A DNA stretch of 37,039 nucleotides. Origin: Beijerinckiaceae bacterium (lineage in GTDB: Bacteria > Bacteroidota > Bacteroidia > Chitinophagales > Chitinophagaceae). Under the pieces are notes generated by a model, which saw only the letters and a program-made list of their open reading frames with translations, did no database searches and was not told where the DNA came from. Within the stretch, counting starts at the first letter, position 1, and each line of letters opens with the position of its first letter. The position numbers and the translations under genes are program-made. The stretch covers positions 1 to 37,039 of the forward strand of contig CAJCIQ010000174.1 of assembly GCA_903970475.1 (NCBI GenBank). The letters are read 5' to 3'. This document shows, in pieces, positions 6,998 through 15,359 of the stretch.

Positions 6998-8989
6998 TTA
7001 TTGCCACTTCAACTCCAGCACATTATTCCTGCGGTCCACATCAGCCATACGCTGAGAAGGATCGATCTCCGCTTTGATAATATCCTTTAGATGATGCGCG
7101 GTCTGAACAGTATAAGTAGGATTGGTCCAGGGCCAAGGATCAAACACCGTACGTGGCGTACCTCCCTGTTCTTCCGGCTTGGCGCCAAACATCAGGTCCA
7201 ATGGGACATAAAGGGTTTCCGTGGACCCATCCTGGAAGGTGAGTACCAGATCGATGGGCATAGGCATCTGTCCTACCCTTTTGAGGCGGATAAAGGCTTT
7301 GCCTCCATCTTCCCAAAGACTGTCTATACCATAATCTATGGTTTTGGTGGTATTGATCCAGTATTCCTTATACCAATCCAGCTGCATATGACTGACCCTT
7401 TCTGCTACCCTGACAAAATCAGCAGCATTCGGGTGTTTAAAGCGCCATTCTTTATAGTACTCATGCAGGGTCTTGTCCCTTAGCGAATCGCTGATGATAT
7501 AACCCAATTGACAAAGGAACATGGCTCCTTTGGAATAGGAAGATATGGTATAAGCATAGTTGGTATTGAAGTGATCGGCGTGTGTGCTTAAGGGTTCTGC
7601 AAACCCGCTTTTGGTGAGCCGGAAATACCCTTTATAGGAACCCGACTGGTTCTTGGGCAGATCTGTTTCTCCATAAGCCAGCGGCGCATCCTTCTGACCT
7701 ATCACACTATGGTAATAAGCGGAGACCTCTCCTTCGGCGTAGGTGGTGAAACCTTCGTCCATCCATGGATACATACTTTCATTGGTACCCAGCATGCCCT
7801 GGTACCAGCTATGCATCCATTCGTGGAAGGCGCCTCCCAGAGAAGGCCCGACAAGAAGGGTACTCATAGGATATTCCATTCCCCCGTCTCCACCTTGAAT
7901 GAAGGAGTATTGTTTGTAAGGATAGGCGCCGAAGCGCTTTTCCATATAAGGGAGTACTTTCACGGCGGCATCAGCTACCTCCGTCCAACGCTTATCGTTC
8001 TCCTCAATATACCTTTTGGGATCATTCTCATACCTGACCTTCATGGAATCCGTCAGGTTATCGAAAGCCTTAGTCAACAAATCCACATTCTTTTTGTAAA
8101 GTACATTGATGGTCCTGCCTCCGGAAACCTTGCGCACCAGGTGCACGTAGTCTGGATCAGCGGCCCACATAAAATCGTGCACGTTAGGGGCTGTAAATTT
8201 CCAGGTAAGGGTGGCGCCTTCGGGCTGCACCACTTTAATACCGGGGGTTTCATAGCCATAGCCAATCTGGTTGGCATTCAGCAGATAACCGGTACCACCC
8301 AATACATAGTGCTTATCGATGGTGATGTCCACATCATAGTCTCCCCATACACCATAAAACTCCCTGGCAATGTAGGGTGTAGGATGCCAACCCTCATAAT
8401 CGTACTCGCACATTTTGGGATACCATTGACTCATGCTGTACCTTACCCCATCCACATTATCCCGGCCACTGCGGCGGATTTGTACAGGAACCTGGGCTTC
8501 GAAGGCAAGATCAAACTGTACTTTGGCATGAGGCAATATGGGCTTGTCCAGATCTACGATCAGGATGGTTCCTTGTACCTTATAGGTTTCAGGATGACCA
8601 TTCATGCTCAGGCTAGTGACCTTTTGATAACCGATCTGATCATCACTCAAATTGGCAATCCTATCTCTAACCCTACCATCCCAATCACGAATGGGGTTGC
8701 CTTTTTTGTCTTCCGCCAGTACTGTTTTACCCAATTCCCTGGAGCGCACGTCCATTTCAGAACCAGGCTGAAACGCATTCCAATACAGGTGATAGAAGAC
8801 CCGGTTGAGTGTATCCGGAGAATTATTGGTGTACTCCAGCACCTGAGTACCCGTGAATCGGTTGGTATTCACGTCTACTTTGACATGCATCGTGTAATGT
8901 ACCCGCTGCTGCCAGCGATCTGATTGAGCCATGAGCGCCTGTCCCGTGAACAAGGCTGCGAGAAACAAAGAATAACCAGTTTTGTTCAT
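6998..8989 (-). CDS. Secreted M1-family (gluzincin) metallopeptidase
   Basis: Zinc aminopeptidase-like protein of 663 residues with a signal peptide (MNKTGYSLFLAALFTGQALMAQ). The N-terminal beta domain (about 30-230) resembles the M1 saddle, with VFYHLYWNAF and WYPKMCEYD. The peptide-binding GGMEYP replaces GAMEN. The zinc site is complete: HEWMH at 389-393 and the third ligand E412 in MDEGFTTYAEGE, exactly the HExxH-x18-E spacing. The C-terminal part contains a substrate-side tyrosine region (YAYTISSYSKGAMF). Members of this secreted Bacteroidota group digest peptides in the periplasm or outside the cell; the exact substrate is unknown. It is transcribed alone, with a candidate -7 box at 9034-9041 and the hairpin junction downstream. 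Confidence 0.93.
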   Translation of the reverse strand: MNKTGYSLFLAALFTGQALMAQSDRWQQRVHYTMHVKVDVNTNRFTGTQVLEYTNNSPDTLNRVFYHLYWNAFQPGSEMDVRSRELGKTVLAEDKKGNPIRDWDGRVRDRIANLSDDQIGYQKVTSLSMNGHPETYKVQGTILIVDLDKPILPHAKVQFDLAFEAQVPVQIRRSGRDNVDGVRYSMSQWYPKMCEYDYEGWHPTPYIAREFYGVWGDYDVDITIDKHYVLGGTGYLLNANQIGYGYETPGIKVVQPEGATLTWKFTAPNVHDFMWAADPDYVHLVRKVSGGRTINVLYKKNVDLLTKAFDNLTDSMKVRYENDPKRYIEENDKRWTEVADAAVKVLPYMEKRFGAYPYKQYSFIQGGDGGMEYPMSTLLVGPSLGGAFHEWMHSWYQGMLGTNESMYPWMDEGFTTYAEGEVSAYYHSVIGQKDAPLAYGETDLPKNQSGSYKGYFRLTKSGFAEPLSTHADHFNTNYAYTISSYSKGAMFLCQLGYIISDSLRDKTLHEYYKEWRFKHPNAADFVRVAERVSHMQLDWYKEYWINTTKTIDYGIDSLWEDGGKAFIRLKRVGQMPMPIDLVLTFQDGSTETLYVPLDLMFGAKPEEQGGTPRTVFDPWPWTNPTYTVQTAHHLKDIIKAEIDPSQRMADVDRRNNVLELKWQ

Positions 8990-9033
8990 TCTAACAGAGT
9001 GATTATAGGGTTGAGTGTTGGTTAAAGAGTCGC

Positions 9034-9041
9034 CAAATGTA
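9034..9041 (-). promoter_or_regulatory. Candidate -7 box (TACATTTG) of the M1 peptidase gene
   Basis: Minus-strand TACATTTG matches TAnnTTTG exactly, 44 bases before the ATG at 8989. It abuts the terminator at 9043-9070, which would occupy the spacer and -33 region; no TTG is visible there. Confidence 0.35.
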
Positions 9042-9042
9042 G

Positions 9043-9070
9043 AAAATCCGGGGCGAAGGCCCCGGATTTT
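9043..9070 (-). terminator. Rho-independent terminator, 12-bp perfect stem, GAAG loop
   Basis: Bases 9043-9054 pair perfectly with 9059-9070 (core CCGGGGC/GCCCCGG), and A/T runs flank the stem on both strands. It serves the PepSY-like gene on the minus strand, ending its transcript before the M1 peptidase promoter. The stem could also work for plus-strand transcripts. Confidence 0.8.
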
Positions 9071-9172
9071 TGGTTAATCCCGGTCAAAATGTCCTTTCAG
9101 CGGTCCAAAACCGGCGAGCGGCGCATCCCAAAACGAGCGAAGGCACCCAGTCCAACCCTGACTCAGGAAAGC

Positions 9173-9619
9173 CTACAGCGTGGCGTTCTCATCCAGCATC
9201 TTGCCAGAAGCATTAAAGTAGAGATTCTTCTTCTGAATACCACTTTTGCGAACCAACAACCGGTATTTAATGATGTTTCCGGGGAGATAAATGGCCGTAT
9301 AGCTCGTCACCTTCCAGTCGTCCGTATACTTGCTTTTATCATACCCATCCTTTACAGCAGCGGGTAGTTTGTCTGCGGTGATGTCATGAAAAGTTTGTTT
9401 CCATACCCCTTTGGTCGTGTATTCTGCATCGAACTTTCCGGAGTCCAGCATAAAGTCCACGGCGAAATAAGAAACCTTATCGCTCCAGGAAGCTTTGGTG
9501 GCGTTTGGATATTGTTGTTTGAAGGCATCGGTCACCTCTCCGGGTATCTTACGGAATTGGGCTTGTGCACTGCCTATAGTAATCAGGGATAAAAATAAAA
9601 TAGCGAGATATTTATTCAT
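9173..9619 (-). CDS. Small secreted PepSY-like (DUF2874-type) protein
   Basis: 148 residues with a clear signal peptide (MNKYLAILFLSLITIGSAQAQ). The mature part has two similar halves beginning around IPGEVTDAFKQQYPNATKASW and LPAAVKDGYDKSKYTDDWKV, the PepSY-like pattern seen in Bacteroidota periplasmic proteins annotated as DUF2874 or BLIP-like. Such domains are thought to bind or inhibit proteins in the envelope, but this one has no known role. It sits upstream of the M1 peptidase on the same strand but is separated from it by a strong terminator, so co-transcription is unlikely. Confidence 0.75.
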   Translation of the reverse strand: MNKYLAILFLSLITIGSAQAQFRKIPGEVTDAFKQQYPNATKASWSDKVSYFAVDFMLDSGKFDAEYTTKGVWKQTFHDITADKLPAAVKDGYDKSKYTDDWKVTSYTAIYLPGNIIKYRLLVRKSGIQKKNLYFNASGKMLDENATL

Positions 9620-9696
9620 ACGATAGTATATTAATCTATTTGAGTATTCAATTGATGGGCCAGAGAAGCTTCAGCTCCAATGATTTCACAAACTTT

Positions 9697-10362
9697 TTAG
9701 TCTTTTCCTTGTATAACCACAACGATTTCGCCCTTTACACCCTTAGCAGCAAAATAAGCCGCCACTGCTGTAAGGGTTCCCCTTTTGTTTTCTTCAAACA
9801 TTTTGGTTAGTTCCCTGCAAACACAACAAAGACGGTCCGGCCCAAAATACTGGGTTAGCTCCTCCAATGTTTTCACCAGACGCATGGGTGATTCGTAAAT
9901 CACGATCGTCCTTTCCTCTTCCGCCAACTTTTTCAGCAAAGTCTGCCTACCCTTTTTAGGGGGCAGAAAACCTTCAAAACAAAAACGATTGATGGGAAGT
10001 CCACTATTGACCAAAGCGGGCACAAAAGCCGTGGCTCCCGGCAGGCATTCGACCCGAATGTCTGCTTTGACGCATTCCCTTACCAATAAAAAAGCAGGAT
10101 CGGAAATACCGGGGGTGCCCGCATCGGTAAGCAAAGCCATGGTTTTACCAGCCTTGAGCTGATCTACCAAATGGTGTACGACCTTATGCTCATTATGCTG
10201 ATGGTAGGGAGTGATGGGCTTGACGATCTGATAGTGTTGCAGCAACCTCGATGAGGTGCGGGTATCCTCAGCCAGGATTAGCTCCGCATTCTTCAAGACG
10301 TCTACCGCCCGGAAGGTGATGTCCTGGAGGTTACCAATGGGGGATGGAACGATGTACAACAC
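9697..10362 (-). CDS. rsmI: 16S rRNA (cytidine-1402-2'-O)-methyltransferase RsmI
   Basis: RsmI methylates the ribose of C1402 in the 16S rRNA decoding centre. It is a tetrapyrrole-methylase-fold enzyme: LYIVPSPIGNLQDITFRAVD at the N-terminus, the SAM-site ILAEDTRTS, and LLTDAGTPGISDP are the family signatures. YESPMRLVKTLEEL and the CRELTKMFEE element complete the set. No ATG lies near the expected start. GTG at 10362 gives the family-like MLYIVPSP start and is used here; TTG at 10386 is the alternative and would overlap the purS stop as TTGA, implying coupling. Last gene of the pepP-pssA-purS-rsmI operon. Confidence 0.92.
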   Translation of the reverse strand: MLYIVPSPIGNLQDITFRAVDVLKNAELILAEDTRTSSRLLQHYQIVKPITPYHQHNEHKVVHHLVDQLKAGKTMALLTDAGTPGISDPAFLLVRECVKADIRVECLPGATAFVPALVNSGLPINRFCFEGFLPPKKGRQTLLKKLAEEERTIVIYESPMRLVKTLEELTQYFGPDRLCCVCRELTKMFEENKRGTLTAVAAYFAAKGVKGEIVVVIQGKD

Positions 10363-10382
10363 TTGAGCAAAAGGGGATATGA

Positions 10383-10631
10383 TCAATTGACCAGTTCGAT
10401 CTCGTAAAATTCCATCACAGGGTTGGCCAGCAACTTCTTGGAAGCTTCTTCCGCTTTTGCACGGGCCTCTTCCGCTGAACCGGCTTCCACCTCTAAGGTG
10501 ATGTGCTTTCCAATGCGCACGTCTTTAATGGAAGCCAGTCCCAGGTTTGCTAACCCACCGAGTACCGCTTTGCCCTGAGGATCCAGGAGTTCTTTAAGCG
10601 GCATTACTTTGATCTGAATACTATATGTCAT
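10383..10631 (-). CDS. purS: Phosphoribosylformylglycinamidine synthase subunit PurS
   Basis: Small subunit of the three-part FGAM synthase (PurS-PurL-PurQ) in purine synthesis; PurS bridges the glutaminase and synthetase subunits. The 82 residues run from MTYSIQIKVMPLKELLDPQG to FYEIELVN and include LGLASIKDVRIGKHITLEVE, all typical. ATG at 10631 was chosen because the longer open frame upstream has no similarity to the family. Its presence implies the cell uses the small PurL with separate PurQ, not the fused large PurL found in many Bacteroidota. It lies 67 bases downstream of pssA with its own candidate -7 box. Confidence 0.92.
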   Translation of the reverse strand: MTYSIQIKVMPLKELLDPQGKAVLGGLANLGLASIKDVRIGKHITLEVEAGSAEEARAKAEEASKKLLANPVMEFYEIELVN

Positions 10632-10651
10632 TCCCTTTATTTTTTGGAGCC

Positions 10652-10659
10652 CAAAGCTA
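10652..10659 (-). promoter_or_regulatory. Candidate -7 box (TAGCTTTG) for purS
   Basis: Minus-strand TAGCTTTG matches TAnnTTTG, 20 bases before the purS ATG and inside the 67-base pssA-purS gap. The nearest TTG upstream (10684-10686) is 24 bases away, slightly too far. It may give purS-rsmI a second promoter within the operon. Confidence 0.3.
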
Positions 10660-10698
10660 CGACAATTTGTGTAGCCCCGCGCGCAAGCGTCAGCGCCC

Positions 10699-11496
10699 CT
10701 ACGCCACTGATGGCGCCTGTCCTCCAGCTCCCTGGGCAAATCGCTTTCCTACCACCAAGGACAGCACCACGTAAAAAGCAAACACAAACGGTACCGCCGC
10801 CCAACGAAGGAAAATGACTGCCAGTAAGGTTACCCCTGCGATCAGCCATTTGGGCCAGTTCTCATTAAAAGATAGACGCTTGAATTTGAGACTAAGCATG
10901 GGAATATCGGAAATCATCAACCAACTGATCAGTACAATAAGTCCATAAAGAAACCAACGGTTAACCATCAAACCCGCCAACCCGAATTGGTTATAGAACA
11001 ATATCAAAGGCAAAGAAGCCACCAGCAACGCAGCCGGTGGAGTAGGAACCCCTATGAATCCATAGGTCTGCCGACTATCAATGTTGAACTTAGCCAAACG
11101 GTAAGCCGCAGCACAAGGGAACAGTAAAGCCGGCAAAAAGGCCATCACGCTGGTTTCCAGGGCAGAAGGCTCTCTTAAGTAGCTCATGCGCAGCAACTGA
11201 TAGAGGATCATCCCAGGGACTACACCAAAGCTAACGACGTCGGCTAAGGAATCCAGTTCTTTTCCCAGGGGGGAGTTAACCTTCATGAGTCTGGCTACAA
11301 AGCCATCGAGGAAATCCACTAATGCGGCAAGACCTATGAAGACGGAACCCCAGACGATTTTTTCCGGAAGGTTGATATGAATGATGTTGTTGTCGTCCAG
11401 CAGGGCAATACTTTCTCCGGGCTGTAAAATGCACACCAGCGCTATGCAGCCAAAGACCAGGTTCAATAAGGTAACGATATTGGGTAGTTGCTTCAT
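10699..11496 (-). CDS. pssA: CDP-diacylglycerol-serine O-phosphatidyltransferase
   Basis: Membrane enzyme making phosphatidylserine from CDP-diacylglycerol and serine, the precursor of phosphatidylethanolamine. The CDP-alcohol phosphatidyltransferase motif DG-x2-AR-x8-G-x3-D-x3-D is intact (DGFVAR, then G, D and D in PLGKELDSLAD, about residues 64-86). Several hydrophobic helices make up the rest of the 265 residues. MKQLPNIVTLLNLVFGC is the classic PssA start. It begins three bases after the pepP stop, so it belongs to that operon. The C-terminal tail (GAGGQAPSVA) is short and low in complexity. Confidence 0.93.
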   Translation of the reverse strand: MKQLPNIVTLLNLVFGCIALVCILQPGESIALLDDNNIIHINLPEKIVWGSVFIGLAALVDFLDGFVARLMKVNSPLGKELDSLADVVSFGVVPGMILYQLLRMSYLREPSALETSVMAFLPALLFPCAAAYRLAKFNIDSRQTYGFIGVPTPPAALLVASLPLILFYNQFGLAGLMVNRWFLYGLIVLISWLMISDIPMLSLKFKRLSFNENWPKWLIAGVTLLAVIFLRWAAVPFVFAFYVVLSLVVGKRFAQGAGGQAPSVA

Positions 11497-11499
11497 ATG

Positions 11500-12795
11500 C
11501 TATTTTTTGGCCTTCATTAATCCTTCGATCTCCTCTACAGTGATCGGAATGTTTTTCATGAGGTCCTTATTGCCGTTTTTGGTAAGCCAGATATTGTTTT
11601 CTATACGTATGCCCAACTGTTCCTGCTCTATGTAAATGCCTGGCTCTACTGTTAATAACATGCCCTCTTTCAAAGGTGTTTGTTTGGGGCCCAGATCGTG
11701 CACGTCCAGACCCAGGTGATGGGATATCCCATGATAGAGATATTTCCTGTAAGCTTTGTTATCCTTGTCCTCGTTTTTGACGTCGGCCTTTGAAATCAGC
11801 CCCAGCTTTATAAAGACCTTGGTGGCTTCTTCGCCCACCCTTTCTGTATAAGCTTCCAGCGTGATGCCGGGTTTAAGGATAGATTTGGCAAAATTATGCA
11901 GGTCCAAACACCCATTATAGACTTCTTTTTGCCGGGGCGTGAACTTACCACTTACTGGTACGGTTCGCGTCAAGTCTGCCGCATAGCCCCCATACTCTGC
12001 CCCGAAGTCCATCAAAACCAGTTCACCAGCTTTACATTCCTGATTATTAAACACATAATGTAATATTCTGGCCCTGTCTCCGGAAGCAATGATACTACTA
12101 TATGCCGGACGAGTAGCCCTATTGCGTAAAAAATCATGGAGAATTTCAGCTTCAATCTCATACTCCATCACTCCTGGATGGATGAATCCCAATAACCTGC
12201 GAAAGGCTTTTTCTGTGATATCAATGGCGGCTTGCGTTACAGCTACTTCATAGGCTGTTTTAACGGCGCGGAGATCCGCCAAAATCCTGGCCGCCCGCAA
12301 ATACCTGTGCAAGGGATACTGAGCCTGCATCTGCGCTATAAACCGGTAGGCATGGGTTTGAATGGGGCTGGACTTTCTATCGTTTTCGTTGGTCTCCAGG
12401 TATATATTATCGGCCAGGTGGACCCATTGCTGTAAAAGGGCCTCCAGGCTGTCCAGCCAAACGATGGTCTTTATGCCTGAAATGGCCGTACCTTCTTCCT
12501 TGCGTAATCTTTTTCCATCCCACTTCTCCTTTAATTCATTGGGTCTTACCAGCACCAGTACTTCCCGGTATTTCGGATCCGGATGATCTGGGAAAAGAAT
12601 AACCATGGAATCTTCCTGGTCTATTCCACTAAGCCAGTATAAAGAGCTGTTTTGTTTAAAGGGCAATAAGCCATCTCCGTTGGACGGCCAATGGTCATTG
12701 CTCACAAAAACAGCAATGGACCCAGGCTCCATGGCTTTGGTGAATCGCTTCCGGTTCTCTATAAATAACCTTGAATCAAGGGGTAAGTACTTCAT
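11500..12795 (-). CDS. pepP: Xaa-Pro aminopeptidase (M24B)
   Basis: Removes an N-terminal residue preceding proline from peptides. The 431 residues hold an AMP_N domain (about 1-140, with SSLYWLSGIDQEDSMVIL) and a pita-bread catalytic domain. All five metal ligands are visible: D263 (LMDFGAEYGG), D274 (AADLTRTVPVSG), H359 (GISHHLGLDVHD), E384 (LTVEPGIYIE) and E399 (IRIEN). No signal peptide, so cytoplasmic. It heads the operon with pssA, purS and rsmI; its ATG at 12795 is preceded after only four bases by a TATTTTTG box, which suggests a leaderless transcript. Confidence 0.95.
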   Translation of the reverse strand: MKYLPLDSRLFIENRKRFTKAMEPGSIAVFVSNDHWPSNGDGLLPFKQNSSLYWLSGIDQEDSMVILFPDHPDPKYREVLVLVRPNELKEKWDGKRLRKEEGTAISGIKTIVWLDSLEALLQQWVHLADNIYLETNENDRKSSPIQTHAYRFIAQMQAQYPLHRYLRAARILADLRAVKTAYEVAVTQAAIDITEKAFRRLLGFIHPGVMEYEIEAEILHDFLRNRATRPAYSSIIASGDRARILHYVFNNQECKAGELVLMDFGAEYGGYAADLTRTVPVSGKFTPRQKEVYNGCLDLHNFAKSILKPGITLEAYTERVGEEATKVFIKLGLISKADVKNEDKDNKAYRKYLYHGISHHLGLDVHDLGPKQTPLKEGMLLTVEPGIYIEQEQLGIRIENNIWLTKNGNKDLMKNIPITVEEIEGLMKAKK

Positions 12796-12799
12796 TTGT

Positions 12800-12807
12800 C
12801 AAAAATA
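12800..12807 (-). promoter_or_regulatory. Candidate -7 box (TATTTTTG) of the pepP operon
   Basis: Minus-strand TATTTTTG fits TAnnTTTG and stands four bases from the pepP start codon. No clear TTG at about 19 bases upstream. With a transcription start 4-7 bases beyond the box, the mRNA would be leaderless. Confidence 0.35.
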
Positions 12808-12973
12808 GGGCTTAACTCAGATTTCGCATTCCTTCAACAAAGCCACGAGGATACTAACGATCGTTCATATATCCTTCATTTTTTTGAAGAATCACAAAAA
12901 ACAAACGATTTCATTCGATAAAAAATCAAAATCACCCCGAAAAAGGCACCCGTGTTAGAAAATTTTAAATCCA

Positions 12974-12981
12974 TAGATTTG
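12974..12981 (+). promoter_or_regulatory. Candidate -7 box (TAGATTTG) of pckA
   Basis: TAGATTTG matches TAnnTTTG, 27 bases before the pckA ATG. GTG at 12952-12954 stands 19 bases upstream, one mismatch from TTG. The 213-base divergent pepP-pckA gap is AT-rich and otherwise holds only the dyad TTCA-N6-TGAA near 12880. Confidence 0.4.
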
Positions 12982-13008
12982 TCGTTCACCTCCAAATGAG
13001 CCAACAAT

Positions 13009-14613
13009 ATGCAGACAGCCGCTATTGCCTTTTCTCAGGTAAAGATCCAGGAATTGGGACTATCTCATCCCGATCGGATTTACTATCAGCTGCCCCCAGA
13101 GGAGCTGGTGAAAGAGACCCTGAGGCGGAGAGAAGGCAGGTTAAACGACACGGGTGCTTTGTTAATCGAAACCGGTCTCTATACCGGACGATGCCCCAAG
13201 GATAAGTTTATTGTAAAGGACGCCCTCACTTCAGAGACCGTCTTCTGGAATGAGTTTAACCAACCCATGGATGATGCCTATTTCGATCCCTTGTACCGTA
13301 AGGTCATGCAATACCTGGATGAAAAAGAAGTTTGGATAAGGGATTGCTATGCCTGTGCAGATCCTGCCTACCGATTAAACATCCGGGTAATCAACGAACA
13401 GCCATCGGCCAATTTGTTTTGCTACAATATGTTTGGACGCCCCGATGATCATATGCTGGACCATTTTGAACCGGAATGGCAGGTCATTCATGCTCCAGGT
13501 TTTAAAGCCAACCCCAAAACCGATGGAACAAAGAGCGACCATTTTGCCATCATCAGTTTTGAGCGCAGGCTCATTCTTATCGGAGGTACCGCCTATACCG
13601 GAGAAATCAAAAAGGGCGTATTCTCCGTCCTGAACTTCCTCCTCCCCACCCATTCTGATGTATTACCCATGCACTGTAGCGCCAATGCAGGCGTCTCAGG
13701 GGATACCGCCTTGTTCTTTGGACTCAGCGGGACCGGCAAAACCACCTTGAGCACTGATCCAGAAAGGAAATTGATCGGAGACGATGAACATGGATGGACC
13801 GAGCAGGTCATCTTCAACTTTGAAGGAGGTTGCTATGCCAAATGTATAGACCTAAGTGAAGCCAAGGAACCCGATATATTCCATGCCATCCGACCTGGTG
13901 CGTTGGTAGAAAACACCGTTTTTTATCCAGGGACCCAAACCATCAATTTTGCCGATAAATCCATTACGGAAAACACCAGGGTTTCCTATCCACTTCCTTA
14001 TATTCCTCATATAGTGGAAGAAGGCATGGGCGCTTCACCCCAACATATATTCTTCCTGTCCTGCGATGCATATGGGGTATTACCGCCCATTTCCCGGCTA
14101 AACCACTTGCAGGCTATGTATTATTTCCTGAGTGGGTATACGGCCAAGGTTGCGGGTACAGAAACCGGCGTGACTGAACCCAAAAGCACCTTCAGCACTT
14201 GCTTCGGCGCGCCTTTCCTGCCACTGCATCCGGCCAGGTATGCGGAGATGCTGGGCCAGCGCATCAAGGGGTCTAAAGTCAAAGTCTGGCTGATCAATAC
14301 AGGTTGGACAAAAGGGGGATATGGCCAGGGCCAGCGCATGTCGCTTCCCATTACCAGGGCCATGATCAAAGCCGCCATGAATGGTCAGTTGGACAACAAA
14401 ACCTTTGAGAAACACCCCCTGTTTGGGCTGGAAATGCCGACAGAATGTCCTGGAGTACCCCAGGTACTACTTAATCCCCGTTACACCTGGTCAGACCGGG
14501 AGGCCTATGATATAGCTGCCGCTAAACTAGCTAAGCAATTCATCGACAATTTCAAAAAATACGAGGAAGAAGTTAGTGAAGGCGTGAAAGCGGCCGGTCC
14601 TAAAGCGAACTGA
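13009..14613 (+). CDS. pckA: Phosphoenolpyruvate carboxykinase (ATP)
   Basis: Converts oxaloacetate and ATP to phosphoenolpyruvate and CO2, the entry step of gluconeogenesis. The 534 residues match the ATP-dependent family. GLSGTGKTTLSTDP (from G238; P-loop lysine K244) is the kinase-1a motif, LIGDDEHGW follows as kinase-2, and FEGGCYAKCIDL and FFLSCDAYGVLPPISRL are further family signatures. RCPKDKFIV near the N-terminus contributes to substrate binding. Transcribed alone from the divergent gap with pepP and ended by the strong hairpin at 14642-14683. Confidence 0.97.
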   Translation: MQTAAIAFSQVKIQELGLSHPDRIYYQLPPEELVKETLRRREGRLNDTGALLIETGLYTGRCPKDKFIVKDALTSETVFWNEFNQPMDDAYFDPLYRKVMQYLDEKEVWIRDCYACADPAYRLNIRVINEQPSANLFCYNMFGRPDDHMLDHFEPEWQVIHAPGFKANPKTDGTKSDHFAIISFERRLILIGGTAYTGEIKKGVFSVLNFLLPTHSDVLPMHCSANAGVSGDTALFFGLSGTGKTTLSTDPERKLIGDDEHGWTEQVIFNFEGGCYAKCIDLSEAKEPDIFHAIRPGALVENTVFYPGTQTINFADKSITENTRVSYPLPYIPHIVEEGMGASPQHIFFLSCDAYGVLPPISRLNHLQAMYYFLSGYTAKVAGTETGVTEPKSTFSTCFGAPFLPLHPARYAEMLGQRIKGSKVKVWLINTGWTKGGYGQGQRMSLPITRAMIKAAMNGQLDNKTFEKHPLFGLEMPTECPGVPQVLLNPRYTWSDREAYDIAAAKLAKQFIDNFKKYEEEVSEGVKAAGPKAN

Positions 14614-14641
14614 TTAACTCAAGGCCGGACTACATAAGAAT

Positions 14642-14683
14642 AAGAGAGGGCGCCTCAAAAGTAGTTTTGAGGCGCCCTCTCTT
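14642..14683. terminator. Bidirectional terminator, 19-bp perfect stem, GTAG loop
   Basis: Bases 14642-14660 pair perfectly with 14665-14683 around a four-base loop, with the GC core GAGGGCGCCTC and A/T-rich ends on both sides. It lies between convergent pckA and the deoxynucleoside kinase gene, two bases from the latter's stop codon, and probably serves both. Confidence 0.85.
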
Positions 14684-14685
14684 GT

Positions 14686-15321
14686 TTAAAACAGTCCAAA
14701 CAATTGGGAATCGATCTTCCCAATGATGTCTCCCAGATGTTCATCGTTCTCCGGGAATTTATTTTCATCAATATTGATAACCAGCAAGGGTCCTTCCTTA
14801 TAATGCTCTATCCACTTATTGTAATATTCGTTGAGGCGTTTGAGGTAGTCCAGGCGAATGTTTTCTTCATATTCCCTACCTCTCTTCTGTATCTGGGCGA
14901 CCAGGGTAGGCACAGACGCTTTGAGGTAAATCAACAGGTCCGGTGGATTAACCATACTCTTTAACGTCTCAAAGAAACGCTGGTAATTATTGAAATCCCT
15001 TTGATCCATTAACCCCATCTCATGGAGGTTGGGCGCAAAGATATAAGCGTCCTCATAGATGGTCCTGTCCTGAATGACCGTCTCGGTGCCTCTCTGAATA
15101 TCGAGTATCTGGTTGAGCCTTCCATTGAGAAAATAGATCTGTAGGTTAAAACTCCAACGAGGCATGTCCTCATAGAAATCGTAGAGGTAGGGATTATGGT
15201 CTACGTCCTCAAACTGTGGAATCCAACGATAATGTTTACTCAGCATCTCCGTGAGGGTGGTCTTACCCGCACCGATATTGCCGGCCAGCGCGATATGTTT
15301 AGGCTTTTTAGGTTTATTCAT
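14686..15321 (-). CDS. Deoxynucleoside kinase (dNK family)
   Basis: Salvage kinase that phosphorylates deoxynucleosides (deoxyadenosine/deoxyguanosine type). The 211 residues include the P-loop GNIGAGKTTL (K20), the substrate-side EDVDHNPYLYDFYED, the DRS-like catalytic motif in the form DRT (QDRTIYED), and the lid RGREYEE with its arginines. Specificity is not readable. It lies 38 bases after trpS on the same strand and probably shares its transcript. Confidence 0.9.
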   Translation of the reverse strand: MNKPKKPKHIALAGNIGAGKTTLTEMLSKHYRWIPQFEDVDHNPYLYDFYEDMPRWSFNLQIYFLNGRLNQILDIQRGTETVIQDRTIYEDAYIFAPNLHEMGLMDQRDFNNYQRFFETLKSMVNPPDLLIYLKASVPTLVAQIQKRGREYEENIRLDYLKRLNEYYNKWIEHYKEGPLLVINIDENKFPENDEHLGDIIGKIDSQLFGLF

Positions 15322-15359
15322 GTTGAGCTAACAGGTCTTATGTATGATGGTATAGGGGA

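Noticed and set aside
7709-8923. 404-codon open frame on the plus strand
   Set aside because: It is antisense to the M1 peptidase, whose signal peptide, HExxH site and domain order are intact. Its translation shows no domain and has the His/Ile-rich look of a shadow frame.
10632-10739. N-terminal extension of PurS in the same frame
   Set aside because: The added residues (MPRELEDRRHQWRRG) are out of frame with pssA, overlap its end, and are unlike the PurS family; a -7 box lies inside the stretch.
13009-14613. Horizontal transfer of pckA or nearby genes
   Set aside because: Base use and promoter style look like the neighbours, and no mobile-element remnant flanks any gene in the window.
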